Source of the DNA: Chloroflexota bacterium
GTDB taxonomy: Bacteria > Chloroflexota > Dehalococcoidia > Lucifugimonadales > UBA3495
DNA length: 64,000 nucleotides
Direction of reading: 5' to 3'
Assembly (NCBI GenBank): GCA_022573285.1
Contig: JACZUF010000006.1
Location: forward strand, 1-64,000
Every line of letters begins with the position of its first letter. Positions within the stretch are counted from its first letter, which is position 1. Below are positions 1 to 8,224 of the stretch, piece by piece. Both the position numbers and the translations under genes were made by a program. The notes below the pieces were generated by a model. The model did no database searches. It had not been told where the DNA came from and was given only the letters and a program-made list of their open reading frames with translations.

Positions 1-167
1 ACGCCGTATTGGACGGGGCCGGTACGGTCCGGATCATCCACGGCAAGGGCACGGGAGCGCTGCGCCGGGCCATCCGGGAGTACTTGGGCGGCCATCCCTT
101 GGTGATGTCGGCCCAGGACGGCGAGGGGCCTGGGGGCGACGGGGTCACGGTCGCCGAACTGCAATAG
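1..167 (+). CDS. mutS2: Endonuclease MutS2, C-terminal Smr domain (5' truncated by window)
   Basis: Only the last 54 codons are present, read from base 3 to the TAG at 165-167. The translation contains VRIIHGKGTGALRRAI followed by EYLGGHPLV and ends GVTVAEL-Q, the typical end of the Smr nuclease domain that closes MutS2 proteins. The HGKG motif is the core of that domain. MutS2 acts on branched or stalled nucleic acid (recombination suppression, ribosome collision splitting). The ATPase part lies upstream of the window, so the assignment rests on the tail alone. It converges on the enoyl-CoA hydratase gene with a 14-base gap. Confidence 0.85.
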   Translation, partial: AVLDGAGTVRIIHGKGTGALRRAIREYLGGHPLVMSAQDGEGPGGDGVTVAELQ

Positions 168-181
168 CTGGGCGCCTGGCC

Positions 182-985
182 TTACTTACCCTGGAACCGC
201 GCCTGGCGGCGCTCGGTGAAGGCTTTGATCCCCTCTTGAAAATCGGCGGTCAGGCCGCTGTCTGCTATACCCTCTGTCTCGGCGTCCAGTTGGGCCGCAA
301 AGCCTGACTCCCAAGATTGGTCGAACAGGGCCTTGGTGCGGCCGTAGGCCAGTGTCGGGCCTTGGGCCAGCCGGACCGCGGTCTCCATGGCGTGGCGTTG
401 CAGGGCTTCGTCTTCGACCACCTGGTTGACCAACCCTATCTCCAGGGCCGCCTGCGCGCTAAGGGGCTGGCTGGCCAAGTAGAGCTCCATGGCCCGGCCC
501 GAGCCTACCAACCGGGGCAGCAGATAGGTGGACCCGCCGTCGGCCGAGGCTCCAATGTTGGCGTAGGCCATCAGAAACCTGGCGCTGCTGGCGGCCACCC
601 GCAGGTCGCAGCCCAGCATCAGGCTGAAACCGGTGCCCGCCGCCACGCCGTTGATCGCGGCCACCACCGGTTTCTCCAGCCTTCGAAGCCCCAGAACAAC
701 CTTGCCATGCAATGCGTCGGCCGTCGTGTGGATGTGGTCGTGCAGGCCCTGAGGACCGCCCTCACCTAGTATCTGGACGAAGTTCTTGACGTCGGCCCCG
801 GAGCAGAAAGCAGCTCCGGTCCCGGTGAGAAGGACGGCCCGGATGTCGGGCCGCTTGCAGTCTTCAATGGCCTCGCCCATCTCATCGATCATCTCCGGAG
901 TTAGGGCGTTCCGGGACTCGGGACGGTCCATCGTGATGATGCCCACGCCGTCCATCTTTTCGAATTTAATATATTTTGGCGCCAT
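182..985 (-). CDS. Enoyl-CoA hydratase/isomerase family protein (PaaG-like)
   Basis: A 267-residue crotonase-fold protein of normal family length. The two oxyanion-hole segments are visible: FCSGADV near residue 62 and NGVAAGTG near residue 112. The GASADGGSTYLLPRLVG segment carries Asp in the second acid position, as in PaaG-type isomerases (2-(1,2-epoxyphenyl)acetyl-CoA isomerase), instead of the GAGGTQRLPR of ordinary hydratases. It should add water to, or shift, the double bond of an enoyl-CoA in beta-oxidation-like degradation. The exact substrate cannot be read. The start ATG has GAGGAG 8 bases upstream, located inside the preceding small gene, which it overlaps by 20 bases. Confidence 0.88.
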   Translation of the reverse strand: MAPKYIKFEKMDGVGIITMDRPESRNALTPEMIDEMGEAIEDCKRPDIRAVLLTGTGAAFCSGADVKNFVQILGEGGPQGLHDHIHTTADALHGKVVLGLRRLEKPVVAAINGVAAGTGFSLMLGCDLRVAASSARFLMAYANIGASADGGSTYLLPRLVGSGRAMELYLASQPLSAQAALEIGLVNQVVEDEALQRHAMETAVRLAQGPTLAYGRTKALFDQSWESGFAAQLDAETEGIADSGLTADFQEGIKAFTERRQARFQGK

Positions 986-1199
986 TGGCTCGCTCCTCGA
1001 AACGGAAATCGAGATATATCAGGACGGGCAGGGTCTTAGCATTCCCGGCCACCAGCGATTGGAGGTTGGCCCGGAACCGGTCCAGGGACTCCACGGTTAC
1101 GCGTTGGGTCACGGTCAATTCCCCTGATGCGAGGCGGTTTTCGGAGTAAGCAATCTCAAATGGGAGGAGGCTCTCATCTTTCCCCGGGTTATTCAGCAT
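966..1199 (-). CDS. Small hypothetical protein between a VapB-like antitoxin and enoyl-CoA hydratase
   Basis: A 77-residue protein I do not recognise. It has no PIN-domain acidic pattern, no Cys pairs and no membrane segment; the C-terminal half (TLPVLIYLDFRFEERANG) could be a short beta/alpha unit. Its ATG overlaps the last 11 bases of the upstream VapB-like gene (ATGCTGAATAA) and its end overlaps the start of the hydratase gene by 20 bases, so the three genes are probably translated in a coupled way. Position suggests it could be the partner of the antitoxin. That is inference, and a spurious ORF is possible. Confidence 0.45.
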   Translation of the reverse strand: MLNNPGKDESLLPFEIAYSENRLASGELTVTQRVTVESLDRFRANLQSLVAGNAKTLPVLIYLDFRFEERANGAKIY

Positions 1200-1392
1200 T
1201 CCTGAGTTTGGTTAGTTCTTCCGAGGTTAATCCCAGGTCCACATTACCCAAAGAATTTCGCAATTGCTCCAAACGGTCCCGCCGAATCACTTCCCGAAGC
1301 GCTTCTTCGACGGTGTCCCGAATTCCCTTGGTGCCAAGCAGACGCCGTGCGTCCTCCAGCAGAGAGTCTTGGATAACTACTGTCCTCCGCAC
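1189..1392 (-). CDS. VapB-like type II antitoxin (ribbon-helix-helix type)
   Basis: A 67-residue protein starting RRTVVIQDSLLEDARRLLG, then a predicted helix (IRDTVEEALREVIRRDR) and an acidic/hydrophobic tail ending LTSEELTKLRNAE. This is the layout of VapB antitoxins, which bind their operator through a short N-terminal beta strand and two helices and block a PIN RNase with the tail. The start is GTG with GGGAGG about 9 bases upstream. No vapC-like PIN gene follows; the next gene is an unrelated 77-residue protein, so this is an orphan antitoxin or has an unusual partner. Confidence 0.7.
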   Translation of the reverse strand: MRRTVVIQDSLLEDARRLLGTKGIRDTVEEALREVIRRDRLEQLRNSLGNVDLGLTSEELTKLRNAE

Positions 1393-1579
1393 CTGATGCG
1401 CCTCCCGAATTCTTATTGGTTCGCTCTTGGAAAGTTGTTTCTAGCCGCCTCGGGAGACCGTTATTTTCGGAGGCTCTCCAGAAGGAGCGGACTATCCCGC
1501 TTTCAGTCTAGGGCGCATGAACTCTATCACTTCCCGCTTCAACGTCGCCACCCCCCTGCCGCACCATCAGACGCGGCTT

Positions 1580-2188
1580 TTATTGGTCCTGAAAAGCGAG
1601 TCGCCAGCGTTCTTCCGGATCATCAAAGGAAACCGCCCCAGGGTCGAACGCCTCCGGGTCGAAACTCCCGCCGATCCATTCCAGCATCCGGACGTGTTCT
1701 TCATGGCCCGGATCGCCGATGGCCTCTAGGAAATCCTGATAACCCCACGGTCCGCCGCAATCCTCCGGAGGGCAGGCTCTCGCTCCTCCGGTGCACCGGG
1801 GGTAAACGGTCTTCGGGTCTCGGTCCAGTGTCTCCCGCAATGTAATGGCGTGTTCCCAGTCGTCGCCGAAGTCGTAGGTGTATGTTGCCGCCGCGTTTTC
1901 CGGAGCGAAGTACTCGGAGATCCGCGTCTCCCAACCCGGCAGTGTTGGCCGTTCTTCGTCCAGAGAATCCTCGTCTGGAATCCCGATTCGGACCATATGC
2001 CCGGTGGCGGGGTTGATGATTTCGAACTCGTGGAGGTGGTAGTCCTTCCATCCCATGGCGTCCTGCAGGGCGACGTGCAGGTCCCAGAAGTTGTACTCGC
2101 CGGGGACTTGAATGGACCGCCATACCTGAGGTTCCACCCCTCGCAAAGACACCTCAAAATCGTAAATCTTGCCGGTTTCAGCTACCAT
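1580..2188 (-). CDS. Plasmid pRiA4b ORF-3 family protein
   Basis: A 202-residue protein with the family signature at the N-terminus: YDFEVSLRGVEPQVWR, then DLHVALQDAMGW and YHLHEFEI, later YTYDFGDDWEH and the CTGGARACPPEDCGG segment with conserved Cys residues. The family (PF07929) is named after an ORF of an Agrobacterium plasmid and is common on chromosomes and near mobile elements. Its biochemical role is not established. No transposase is next to it. The nearest Shine-Dalgarno-like GAGG lies about 14 bases before the ATG, so translation initiation may be weak. Confidence 0.85.
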   Translation of the reverse strand: MVAETGKIYDFEVSLRGVEPQVWRSIQVPGEYNFWDLHVALQDAMGWKDYHLHEFEIINPATGHMVRIGIPDEDSLDEERPTLPGWETRISEYFAPENAAATYTYDFGDDWEHAITLRETLDRDPKTVYPRCTGGARACPPEDCGGPWGYQDFLEAIGDPGHEEHVRMLEWIGGSFDPEAFDPGAVSFDDPEERWRLAFQDQ

Positions 2189-2527
2189 CGAACCACAACC
2201 TGCCTCTGCAAATTCAAACGGCCTTCGGCACGGAGTATAAGGGGTTCGTTAGCCGTGGCGTAAGTCCCATAGCAAAGCAGGCGCCAAGTCCCGGACTCGT
2301 GTCACGGGTGTTTGTGTGGGGAGTCAGGGACGCGCGCGTCTGACGCGAGGTGTAGCCGGTCGGAACCGTTGCAACGCCACACTAAGCGCATTGAGAGACA
2401 CTGGACGGAATAATGTTTCTGCAAACCTGGCATCGCATATTGCTAGGCCACCATCACTTTAACGGAGCATCGCGCTTTCGCCACCAGTTCAAAATGGCTT
2501 CTGGGGGAGAGGTTTACAACGGTTCCA
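2189..2527. other. Intergenic stretch without a recognisable gene
   Basis: About 340 bases between the pRiA4b-like gene and the end of the kinase gene, both on the minus strand. I see no ORF with coding character, no tRNA and no strong terminator. A short GC palindrome (GACGCGCGCGTC) lies near 2331. The promoter of the pRiA4b-like gene is presumably at its left edge. Confidence 0.4.
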
Positions 2528-4849
2528 TTACGGCCTTGTAGCGTTGGTGGTGGGTGGCTCGACGTTAAAGGTTTGCGTCTCTGACCAATCACTCCAGTCC
2601 CCATCGACCATCGCCCGGACTTTCCATTTCCAACCTAAGAGATTGGCCTCCGCGATATATCCAGTTCGGTCAAAGAGATGTACCGGTGAGGTAAGGTCAC
2701 GCTCGTCAATCAAAGGAGTAGACGCAGACGGGCCAACTACAACTAGGTGATATTGTGTAGCTCGCTCACAGTCAGACCAGTCAAATTCCCAGAGACGGTA
2801 ATCTGAAACATCGGGGCTACCGTCCTCCAGCACGGTACCGTTCCCCAGCGTAGCCCCATTCTGCGGAGAAACCAAGGACGGTATACAAGACTTCTGCGCC
2901 TGAACCTCTTGTTCACCGGTCAACGACACGGCACTGCCAATCATGGTATTCGGCTGCTGGGGAGACCAGTCAGGCTGTCTTTCACTAAATGTTGTGGTCA
3001 GCCGCGTTTGGCCTGACCCGTCGGAATTCATAACGTATATCTCGGGATTGCCGTCTCGATAGGACGTGAAGACAATACGGGTGCCATCTGAGGACCATAC
3101 GGGATACTCATCGGAATTAAGATCATTGCTTAAACGCGTCTGGCCTGACCCATCGATATACATTACCCATATCTGAGAATTACCAGGCCCCCCGTGCGAA
3201 AAGGCGATACGTGTGCCATCCGGTGACCAGTCGGGATCTTCGCCGCCGCTCCCATCGTAGCTGAGGCGGGTTACATTCGAGCCGTCGGCATTCATGGCGA
3301 ATATTCTGGAGCCGCCGTCTCGGTAGGACGCGAAGGCAATACGGGCACCGTCCGGTGACCAAGTCGGCTGTGAATCTCTAGCCGAATTTTTGGTCAAGCG
3401 TATCTTCTGACTCAAACCATCGGTGGTCGCGACGAATATCTCGGCGTTGGTGCCCAGGAAGCCGTAATAGGCAATGCGTTTGCCGTCGGGTGACCAGGTT
3501 GGGTCCCAGGCGCGGCCCGGGCTGGTGGTAAGGCGTGTTTGGTCCGACCCATCGGCGTTCATAATGTATATCCCGGAGACGCCGTCCCGAAAAGACGTGA
3601 AGGCGATGCGGCGGCCGTCGGGGGACCAGACCGGCCACTGGTCCGTGTGTTTGTTATTGGTCAGGCGTGTCTGACCAGATCCGTCGGCGTTCATTATGTA
3701 TATTTCGCGCTTTGTTTCTTCATTTCTACCGGACGCGAAGACGATACGGTCCGGAGGAACTGGCAACAGCTGGGATATCGTCCCCGAAATTTCGCTGTCT
3801 CCACCAGGCGTGATTACTTGCAGGGTTTCTTTGCCATCACCACCGGAGGCGCCAATCGCCACCGCTATGATGACAATGAGCACCGCGATCAATGCCGCCC
3901 CGCCACCGAATAATATCCAACTTGGAACATCCCTTGAGCCGCCGCTGCCTGATCCTACGCCGGTAGCCGGCCGGCGAGGTGGACTTGGCGGCGGCGCGGA
4001 CTCAGCGAACCGGCCTGCTGGCGGTGAAGCGACGGCAGGTTCCCCAGACACCACCCTTTCCAGAGCTGACGCCATGGCGCGAGCGTCCTGGAACCTGTCT
4101 TGAAGCCTCCTTTGGGTTGCCCGGCGAATCACGGCTTCCAGTGCGCGGGGGATCTGAAGATTGCTTGGGAAAGGCGGCAATCTTCCTTCACGTTCTTGGT
4201 CAGGACCATCCGGATAGGCGTCACCCTGGTAGGGCAGTTTACCGGTAACCATTTCATAGAGCGTTATACCTAGAGCGTAAATGTCTGAGCGCTTGTCGGC
4301 CTGGCCTCTTTCGTATTGCTCCCAAGATGCGTAGGGGGGAGTTCCTCCTCCGGGGGAATTCTTGGTCTGGGTGGATGACGCCGTAGCACGGGCAATACCG
4401 AAATCGGTGACTTTTACGATGCCGTCTTGGGTTAGCAGGATGTTTGAGGGTTTTATGTCCAGGTGTATCACTCCCTTAGAGTGGGAATATTCCAGTGCTT
4501 CGCACACCTGGATGGCGATTTCGACGGCCCGTTGGTGCGGGAGAGGGCGCCGGCCTCGAAGATGCTTGTCCAGAGAATCTGGGACGTACTCCATGACGAT
4601 GTAGGGAGGATTGTTATTAACTTGGAAGTCGTTGACGTGTGTGATGTTGGGGTGGCCGACTAGACGTCCGGCCAAACGGGCTTCCCGTTTGAACGCGTCT
4701 AAGTAGGTCTCGTCGTCCGCCAGATCCTGCCGTATCACCTTGATTGCCACGTCCCTTTCGAGGTCGGGGTCGTAGGCATGGGAAACCGTCCCAAATCCGC
4801 CAGAGCCGATTTCTACAAGGTTTTTGTATCTGCCTATTTCTTTTAGCAT
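2528..4849 (-). CDS. Membrane Ser/Thr protein kinase with extracytoplasmic PD40/TolB-like repeats
   Basis: A 773-residue PknB-type kinase. Residues about 8-265 form the kinase domain: Gly-rich loop GSGGFG (15-20), VAIKV lysine near 37, catalytic loop HLDIKPSN (129-136), DFG at 149-151. The usual APE/SPE position reads PYASWEQ, a small deviation. A Pro-rich linker leads to one membrane helix near 311-334, followed by at least five WD40-like beta-propeller repeats of the form WSPDGxRIAF...YIMNADGSGQTRLT, and a C-terminal beta-sandwich-like domain. The kinase should sit in the cytoplasm and the propeller outside, probably as a sensor or wall-contact module. It lies 42 bases downstream of a PP2C phosphatase gene that would oppose it. 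Confidence 0.92.
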   Translation of the reverse strand: MLKEIGRYKNLVEIGSGGFGTVSHAYDPDLERDVAIKVIRQDLADDETYLDAFKREARLAGRLVGHPNITHVNDFQVNNNPPYIVMEYVPDSLDKHLRGRRPLPHQRAVEIAIQVCEALEYSHSKGVIHLDIKPSNILLTQDGIVKVTDFGIARATASSTQTKNSPGGGTPPYASWEQYERGQADKRSDIYALGITLYEMVTGKLPYQGDAYPDGPDQEREGRLPPFPSNLQIPRALEAVIRRATQRRLQDRFQDARAMASALERVVSGEPAVASPPAGRFAESAPPPSPPRRPATGVGSGSGGSRDVPSWILFGGGAALIAVLIVIIAVAIGASGGDGKETLQVITPGGDSEISGTISQLLPVPPDRIVFASGRNEETKREIYIMNADGSGQTRLTNNKHTDQWPVWSPDGRRIAFTSFRDGVSGIYIMNADGSDQTRLTTSPGRAWDPTWSPDGKRIAYYGFLGTNAEIFVATTDGLSQKIRLTKNSARDSQPTWSPDGARIAFASYRDGGSRIFAMNADGSNVTRLSYDGSGGEDPDWSPDGTRIAFSHGGPGNSQIWVMYIDGSGQTRLSNDLNSDEYPVWSSDGTRIVFTSYRDGNPEIYVMNSDGSGQTRLTTTFSERQPDWSPQQPNTMIGSAVSLTGEQEVQAQKSCIPSLVSPQNGATLGNGTVLEDGSPDVSDYRLWEFDWSDCERATQYHLVVVGPSASTPLIDERDLTSPVHLFDRTGYIAEANLLGWKWKVRAMVDGDWSDWSETQTFNVEPPTTNATRP

Positions 4850-4891
4850 AGTTGTGATTCCGGTCGAGACGTTGTTAGGATTAGCCGGCCG

Positions 4892-5812
4892 TTAGCGTGT
4901 ACGCTTAATGAAGGGCCTGGAAAGTATCTTCCAGCCTGTTGAGGGCCGTGTAATATCGACTGTGTCCGTATCTGCGCGAGAGCTTGCGGGTAATGGCGCG
5001 TTAACGGGCCCACCAATCACCCGAATAACCGCCGCGGTAACATTGTCGTGCCCGCCCGCCTTGTTGGCCGCGTTGATCAGAGCCCTACAAACGTCTTCGG
5101 GCTCGTTATCAACAAGAATCGAACCGATCTGCGAATCTTCAATCATCGTGGTCAGTCCGTCCGAGCACAATAGCACTACGTCCTCGGCTGCCAGGGAGAC
5201 TAGATACCCATCGATTTTCACCCGCGGCTCCAATCCGATCGCCCTGGTGATGATGTTGCGGTTGGGATGATTCCGGGCTTCTTCGCTGCTCAATGTTCCC
5301 TGCGCCACCTGTTCTTCCACCCAGCTATGGTCTTTGGTTATCTGGTGTAGGACTCCAGCACGGAGGAGATAGGCTCTGCTGTCCCCGACGTGGGAAACAT
5401 AGAGTTGGTCACCTAGAACAACAGCAACGGTGCATGTGGTCCCCATTCCTCGTTTATCTGAGTCCTGGCCAGCTTGATAGACGGTCGTGTTGACGTCCTG
5501 GAGGACCCTGCCAAGGGCATCTAGGTAATCGTGATCCTCTGTGCTGATTTTGCTATCGAAACCAGTAACAAGGCCCACGACCCCTTCCACCGCCATCCGG
5601 CTGGCCACCTCTCCGGCAGCGTGCCCACCCATGCCGTCGGCCACAACTAGTAAGGCATCGATGCCCTGAGGGGATTTCTCCCCCCAGAGCACTTCATACG
5701 AGTCCTCATTCCTAGCCCGGACACGGCCTACATCTGTCTGACCCGCGACCGATAACTGGGGCGATGACCCTGATCTGCCCTTCCCTCGAAATGGCCAGAT
5801 GCGAAATCCCAT
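4892..5812 (-). CDS. PP2C-family Ser/Thr protein phosphatase
   Basis: A 306-residue PPM/PP2C phosphatase (PrpC/PstP/Stp1 group). Metal-binding motifs are visible: RNEDSY (34-39), VADGMGGH (57-64, with the metal Asp at 59), GDSRAYL, and LLCSDGLT in the second half; the HDNVTA motif near the end completes the set. It has no membrane helix, so it is the soluble type. It should remove phosphate from targets of the neighbouring kinase gene. It is 12 bases downstream of the triple-FHA gene, and the three genes look like one operon. Confidence 0.93.
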   Translation of the reverse strand: MGFRIWPFRGKGRSGSSPQLSVAGQTDVGRVRARNEDSYEVLWGEKSPQGIDALLVVADGMGGHAAGEVASRMAVEGVVGLVTGFDSKISTEDHDYLDALGRVLQDVNTTVYQAGQDSDKRGMGTTCTVAVVLGDQLYVSHVGDSRAYLLRAGVLHQITKDHSWVEEQVAQGTLSSEEARNHPNRNIITRAIGLEPRVKIDGYLVSLAAEDVVLLCSDGLTTMIEDSQIGSILVDNEPEDVCRALINAANKAGGHDNVTAAVIRVIGGPVNAPLPASSRADTDTVDITRPSTGWKILSRPFIKRTR

Positions 5813-5824
5813 CGTTACTACTTC

Positions 5825-7270
5825 CTAGGCCGCCGGGGCCATCATCTTGATGGTGGTTCGCCCGACGCTGATGGTGTCTCCGTCGTTTAAGAGATGCCCA
5901 CCGATGGCTTTCCCATCGATACTGGTGCCCGCGCGGCTGCCCACGTCGAAGAGGGTAACCACGCCATTCTCGCAGCGTACCAGGGCATGCTGTCGGCTGA
6001 CCGACTCGTCCGACAATCTGACATTGCAAGACGGGTCACGCCCGATGTGATTGTCGCCCTCAACAAGGCTGAAACTCTTCCCTGAATCTGCGCCGGAACG
6101 GACCACCAACACACCACCGGACTGGCCACTCAGGTCCATCATTGTCTCGCTGTTCCCGGCGTTAGATGCGCCCTGTTGAACGCGGTCCACCGGTATCAGG
6201 CACAACTCTGTCTCTCCCAAGCGGATCACGCTATTTGCCCCAACCACATGGCTGTCGATTCTGGTTCCGTTGACCTTGGTCCCGCCCTTGCTGCCGATGT
6301 CATACAGATAGCTCTTTCCGTTTTCTACCCGGACCATGGCGTGGCGGCTGCTGACGTAAGAGTCACCAAGGACCAACGCGTTCTCCTGGCCCCGCCCGAT
6401 GAGATTGTCTCCGCCATTTAGTTGGACCGTGCTGCCGGTGTCGGGACCCACGGTAACCGCCAGCCACATCGCCGTCTTCTGCTTCCCGATCACCCTGGTT
6501 GCCGCCGGTTCGTTCGATGCTTGTACCGGGCGGGGAGCAGGTGCCTGACGAGGCTGCGCTGCCCGTTCTTGGGTATTGCCGAAGACGATCTCCGTATCCC
6601 CTAGCTTCAAGGTTGCACCAACCGGCATCGCGGCTTTCTGGACTTTGTTCCCATTAACTTTTACCCCAGCGGTGCTGGCCAGGTCCTCTACGATGTATTG
6701 GTTCCCATCGAAGACGAGTCTGGCATGCTTACGGCTAACCGTCGGGTCATCGATCACGATGTCGTTATCCGGTGACCTGCCGATGCTGATAGTTCCCTGT
6801 CCCATATTCACCGTCTCACCCATCCTGGGACCGGCCTGGAAGTTCATAGTATGACCGGCTGCTCCTGCGCCAGCAGGGGCCGGTTGAGGCTGCCGGTAAT
6901 TGCTAGGGTTGCCGAAGTACCCGGTTATTTTCCCGGACGCTGCCCGGAAGACCTGATGGAACAGGTAGGGTACGCCAACCGACACTGTCAGTACCGAACC
7001 GAAGAAACTAAGGTAGGTCGCTATCTGGTCATTCGCCATCGGGATGTAAACGACCGGCGTCAGGACGATGCCCATATTGTCGAAGCCTAACGGTATGGTC
7101 GCGACCGCGCCAGCGGTGATAAACATCTTGATGATCCCACGATAGGCACTCCATTTGGTCAATCCGAAAGCCATGACCGCGATTACCAATGAGATGGCCA
7201 TCGCGTTAACTCCGGCCCAACTATGGAACCAGGACCAGAGAAAGGATCCGTCACTAAATTCTGGAAACAT
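5825..7270 (-). CDS. Membrane protein with three FHA domains
   Basis: A 481-residue protein. The first ~105 residues hold two or three hydrophobic segments (about 20-38, 44-62, 84-104), then a Pro/Ala-rich linker, then three forkhead-associated domains at about 160-230, 288-358 and 405-476. Each has the phosphothreonine-binding pattern: IGR...DNDIVIDDPTVSRKHA, IGRG...SYVSSRHA and IGRD...ESVSRQHA, followed by a GTxVNG or GTSIDG turn. FHA domains read threonine phosphorylation, so this is probably a scaffold or output protein of the kinase/phosphatase pair encoded next to it. Confidence 0.92.
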   Translation of the reverse strand: MFPEFSDGSFLWSWFHSWAGVNAMAISLVIAVMAFGLTKWSAYRGIIKMFITAGAVATIPLGFDNMGIVLTPVVYIPMANDQIATYLSFFGSVLTVSVGVPYLFHQVFRAASGKITGYFGNPSNYRQPQPAPAGAGAAGHTMNFQAGPRMGETVNMGQGTISIGRSPDNDIVIDDPTVSRKHARLVFDGNQYIVEDLASTAGVKVNGNKVQKAAMPVGATLKLGDTEIVFGNTQERAAQPRQAPAPRPVQASNEPAATRVIGKQKTAMWLAVTVGPDTGSTVQLNGGDNLIGRGQENALVLGDSYVSSRHAMVRVENGKSYLYDIGSKGGTKVNGTRIDSHVVGANSVIRLGETELCLIPVDRVQQGASNAGNSETMMDLSGQSGGVLVVRSGADSGKSFSLVEGDNHIGRDPSCNVRLSDESVSRQHALVRCENGVVTLFDVGSRAGTSIDGKAIGGHLLNDGDTISVGRTTIKMMAPAA

Positions 7271-7378
7271 GATGTTCGCCCTCCGATGTTTGATTTGTGA
7301 ACCAAACTCAGATTAGGCGAACATAGACCATGTGACTTGAAACCACCCTTAATAACACCTCATTAGCCCATTAAGTTT

Positions 7379-8053
7379 TCAGGGCATCTGAAAACCGAAC
7401 CTCGGAAGGGTGAGGATTAACTTCGGACTGGACGGATCTATTTCGATACGCTTGCGGAGTAGGAAAATGTACTGATCGATCTCTTCGTTGGACACTGGAG
7501 CGTTCGGTTCATCGATCCTTTCCGGCCACCCTGCCTTGGCGATGTCCTCCCGGCTCACAGCATTGCCTTTGTTCCTGTAGAGAATCTCCAGGATGTCGAA
7601 CTGTTTCCTCGAAAGCGGGGGGTCCAGCGTCCGACCTCGAACCCTAACCCTTCGGGATGCTGGTTCGACAACCAGGTCCTCTCTATCTGGCGAACCGCCG
7701 ATTAAGGGAGTGCTAGCGTCTATCTTGACCGTGCCTATAGGGTCAACGAAGCGAAGCACTACGTCGTCATTTGCCAAGCTGATTCGATCGCCGTCCTTCA
7801 CCCTCCGTTCAACGTTGGGTTGCAGCCGTTCTCCGTTCAGGTAGGTTCCATTGGTGCTATCTAGGTCACAGATGTAATAGACGCCGTCCTGGCTGCGAAT
7901 CTGAAAATGGCGGCGAGACACGAAGGTATGCTCAATCATCGTATCCGCACACTTCGAACTTCCGAAGACGGCGTTGGTACCACCGAAGCTAATTGTGTGC
8001 AAATTATTCAGGCCTCGTTCCACCTTGAGTGAAGCGCTATTGTGTTCTGTCAT
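7379..8053 (-). CDS. FHA domain plus winged-helix DNA-binding regulator
   Basis: A 224-residue protein. Residues about 20-105 form an FHA domain (FVSRRHFQIRSQDG and DLDSTNGTYLNGERL are the key loops). Residues about 125-224 resemble the OmpR/PhoB-type winged helix (LSRKQFDILEILYRNKG, then EEIDQYIFLLRKRIE and the wing sequence LTLPRFGFQ). The domains are those of EmbR-type regulators in reverse order. It is likely to bind DNA in a manner controlled by threonine phosphorylation, linking the kinase next door to transcription. A 108-base gap separates it from the triple-FHA gene, so it may have its own transcript. Confidence 0.88.
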   Translation of the reverse strand: MTEHNSASLKVERGLNNLHTISFGGTNAVFGSSKCADTMIEHTFVSRRHFQIRSQDGVYYICDLDSTNGTYLNGERLQPNVERRVKDGDRISLANDDVVLRFVDPIGTVKIDASTPLIGGSPDREDLVVEPASRRVRVRGRTLDPPLSRKQFDILEILYRNKGNAVSREDIAKAGWPERIDEPNAPVSNEEIDQYIFLLRKRIEIDPSSPKLILTLPRFGFQMP

Positions 8054-8224
8054 AACTGGCCTAGTTGAGGTTTGAATCGTCGAATGGTGTTTGTGTCCGA
8101 TGGCGGATGATTATTAAGTATTGTCTACCAATAATGTAAGCCAATTGTGTGGCGACCGGTAGCAAGCCAAAAGGAAGGATGGACAAGGAAACCGAGTGTA
8201 GCGACAACTCTAACTAGAGCCTTT

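Noticed and set aside
1580-2188. pRiA4b ORF-3-like gene as sign of a plasmid or transposon
   Set aside because: No transposase, inverted ends or plasmid genes are near; the family is common on chromosomes.
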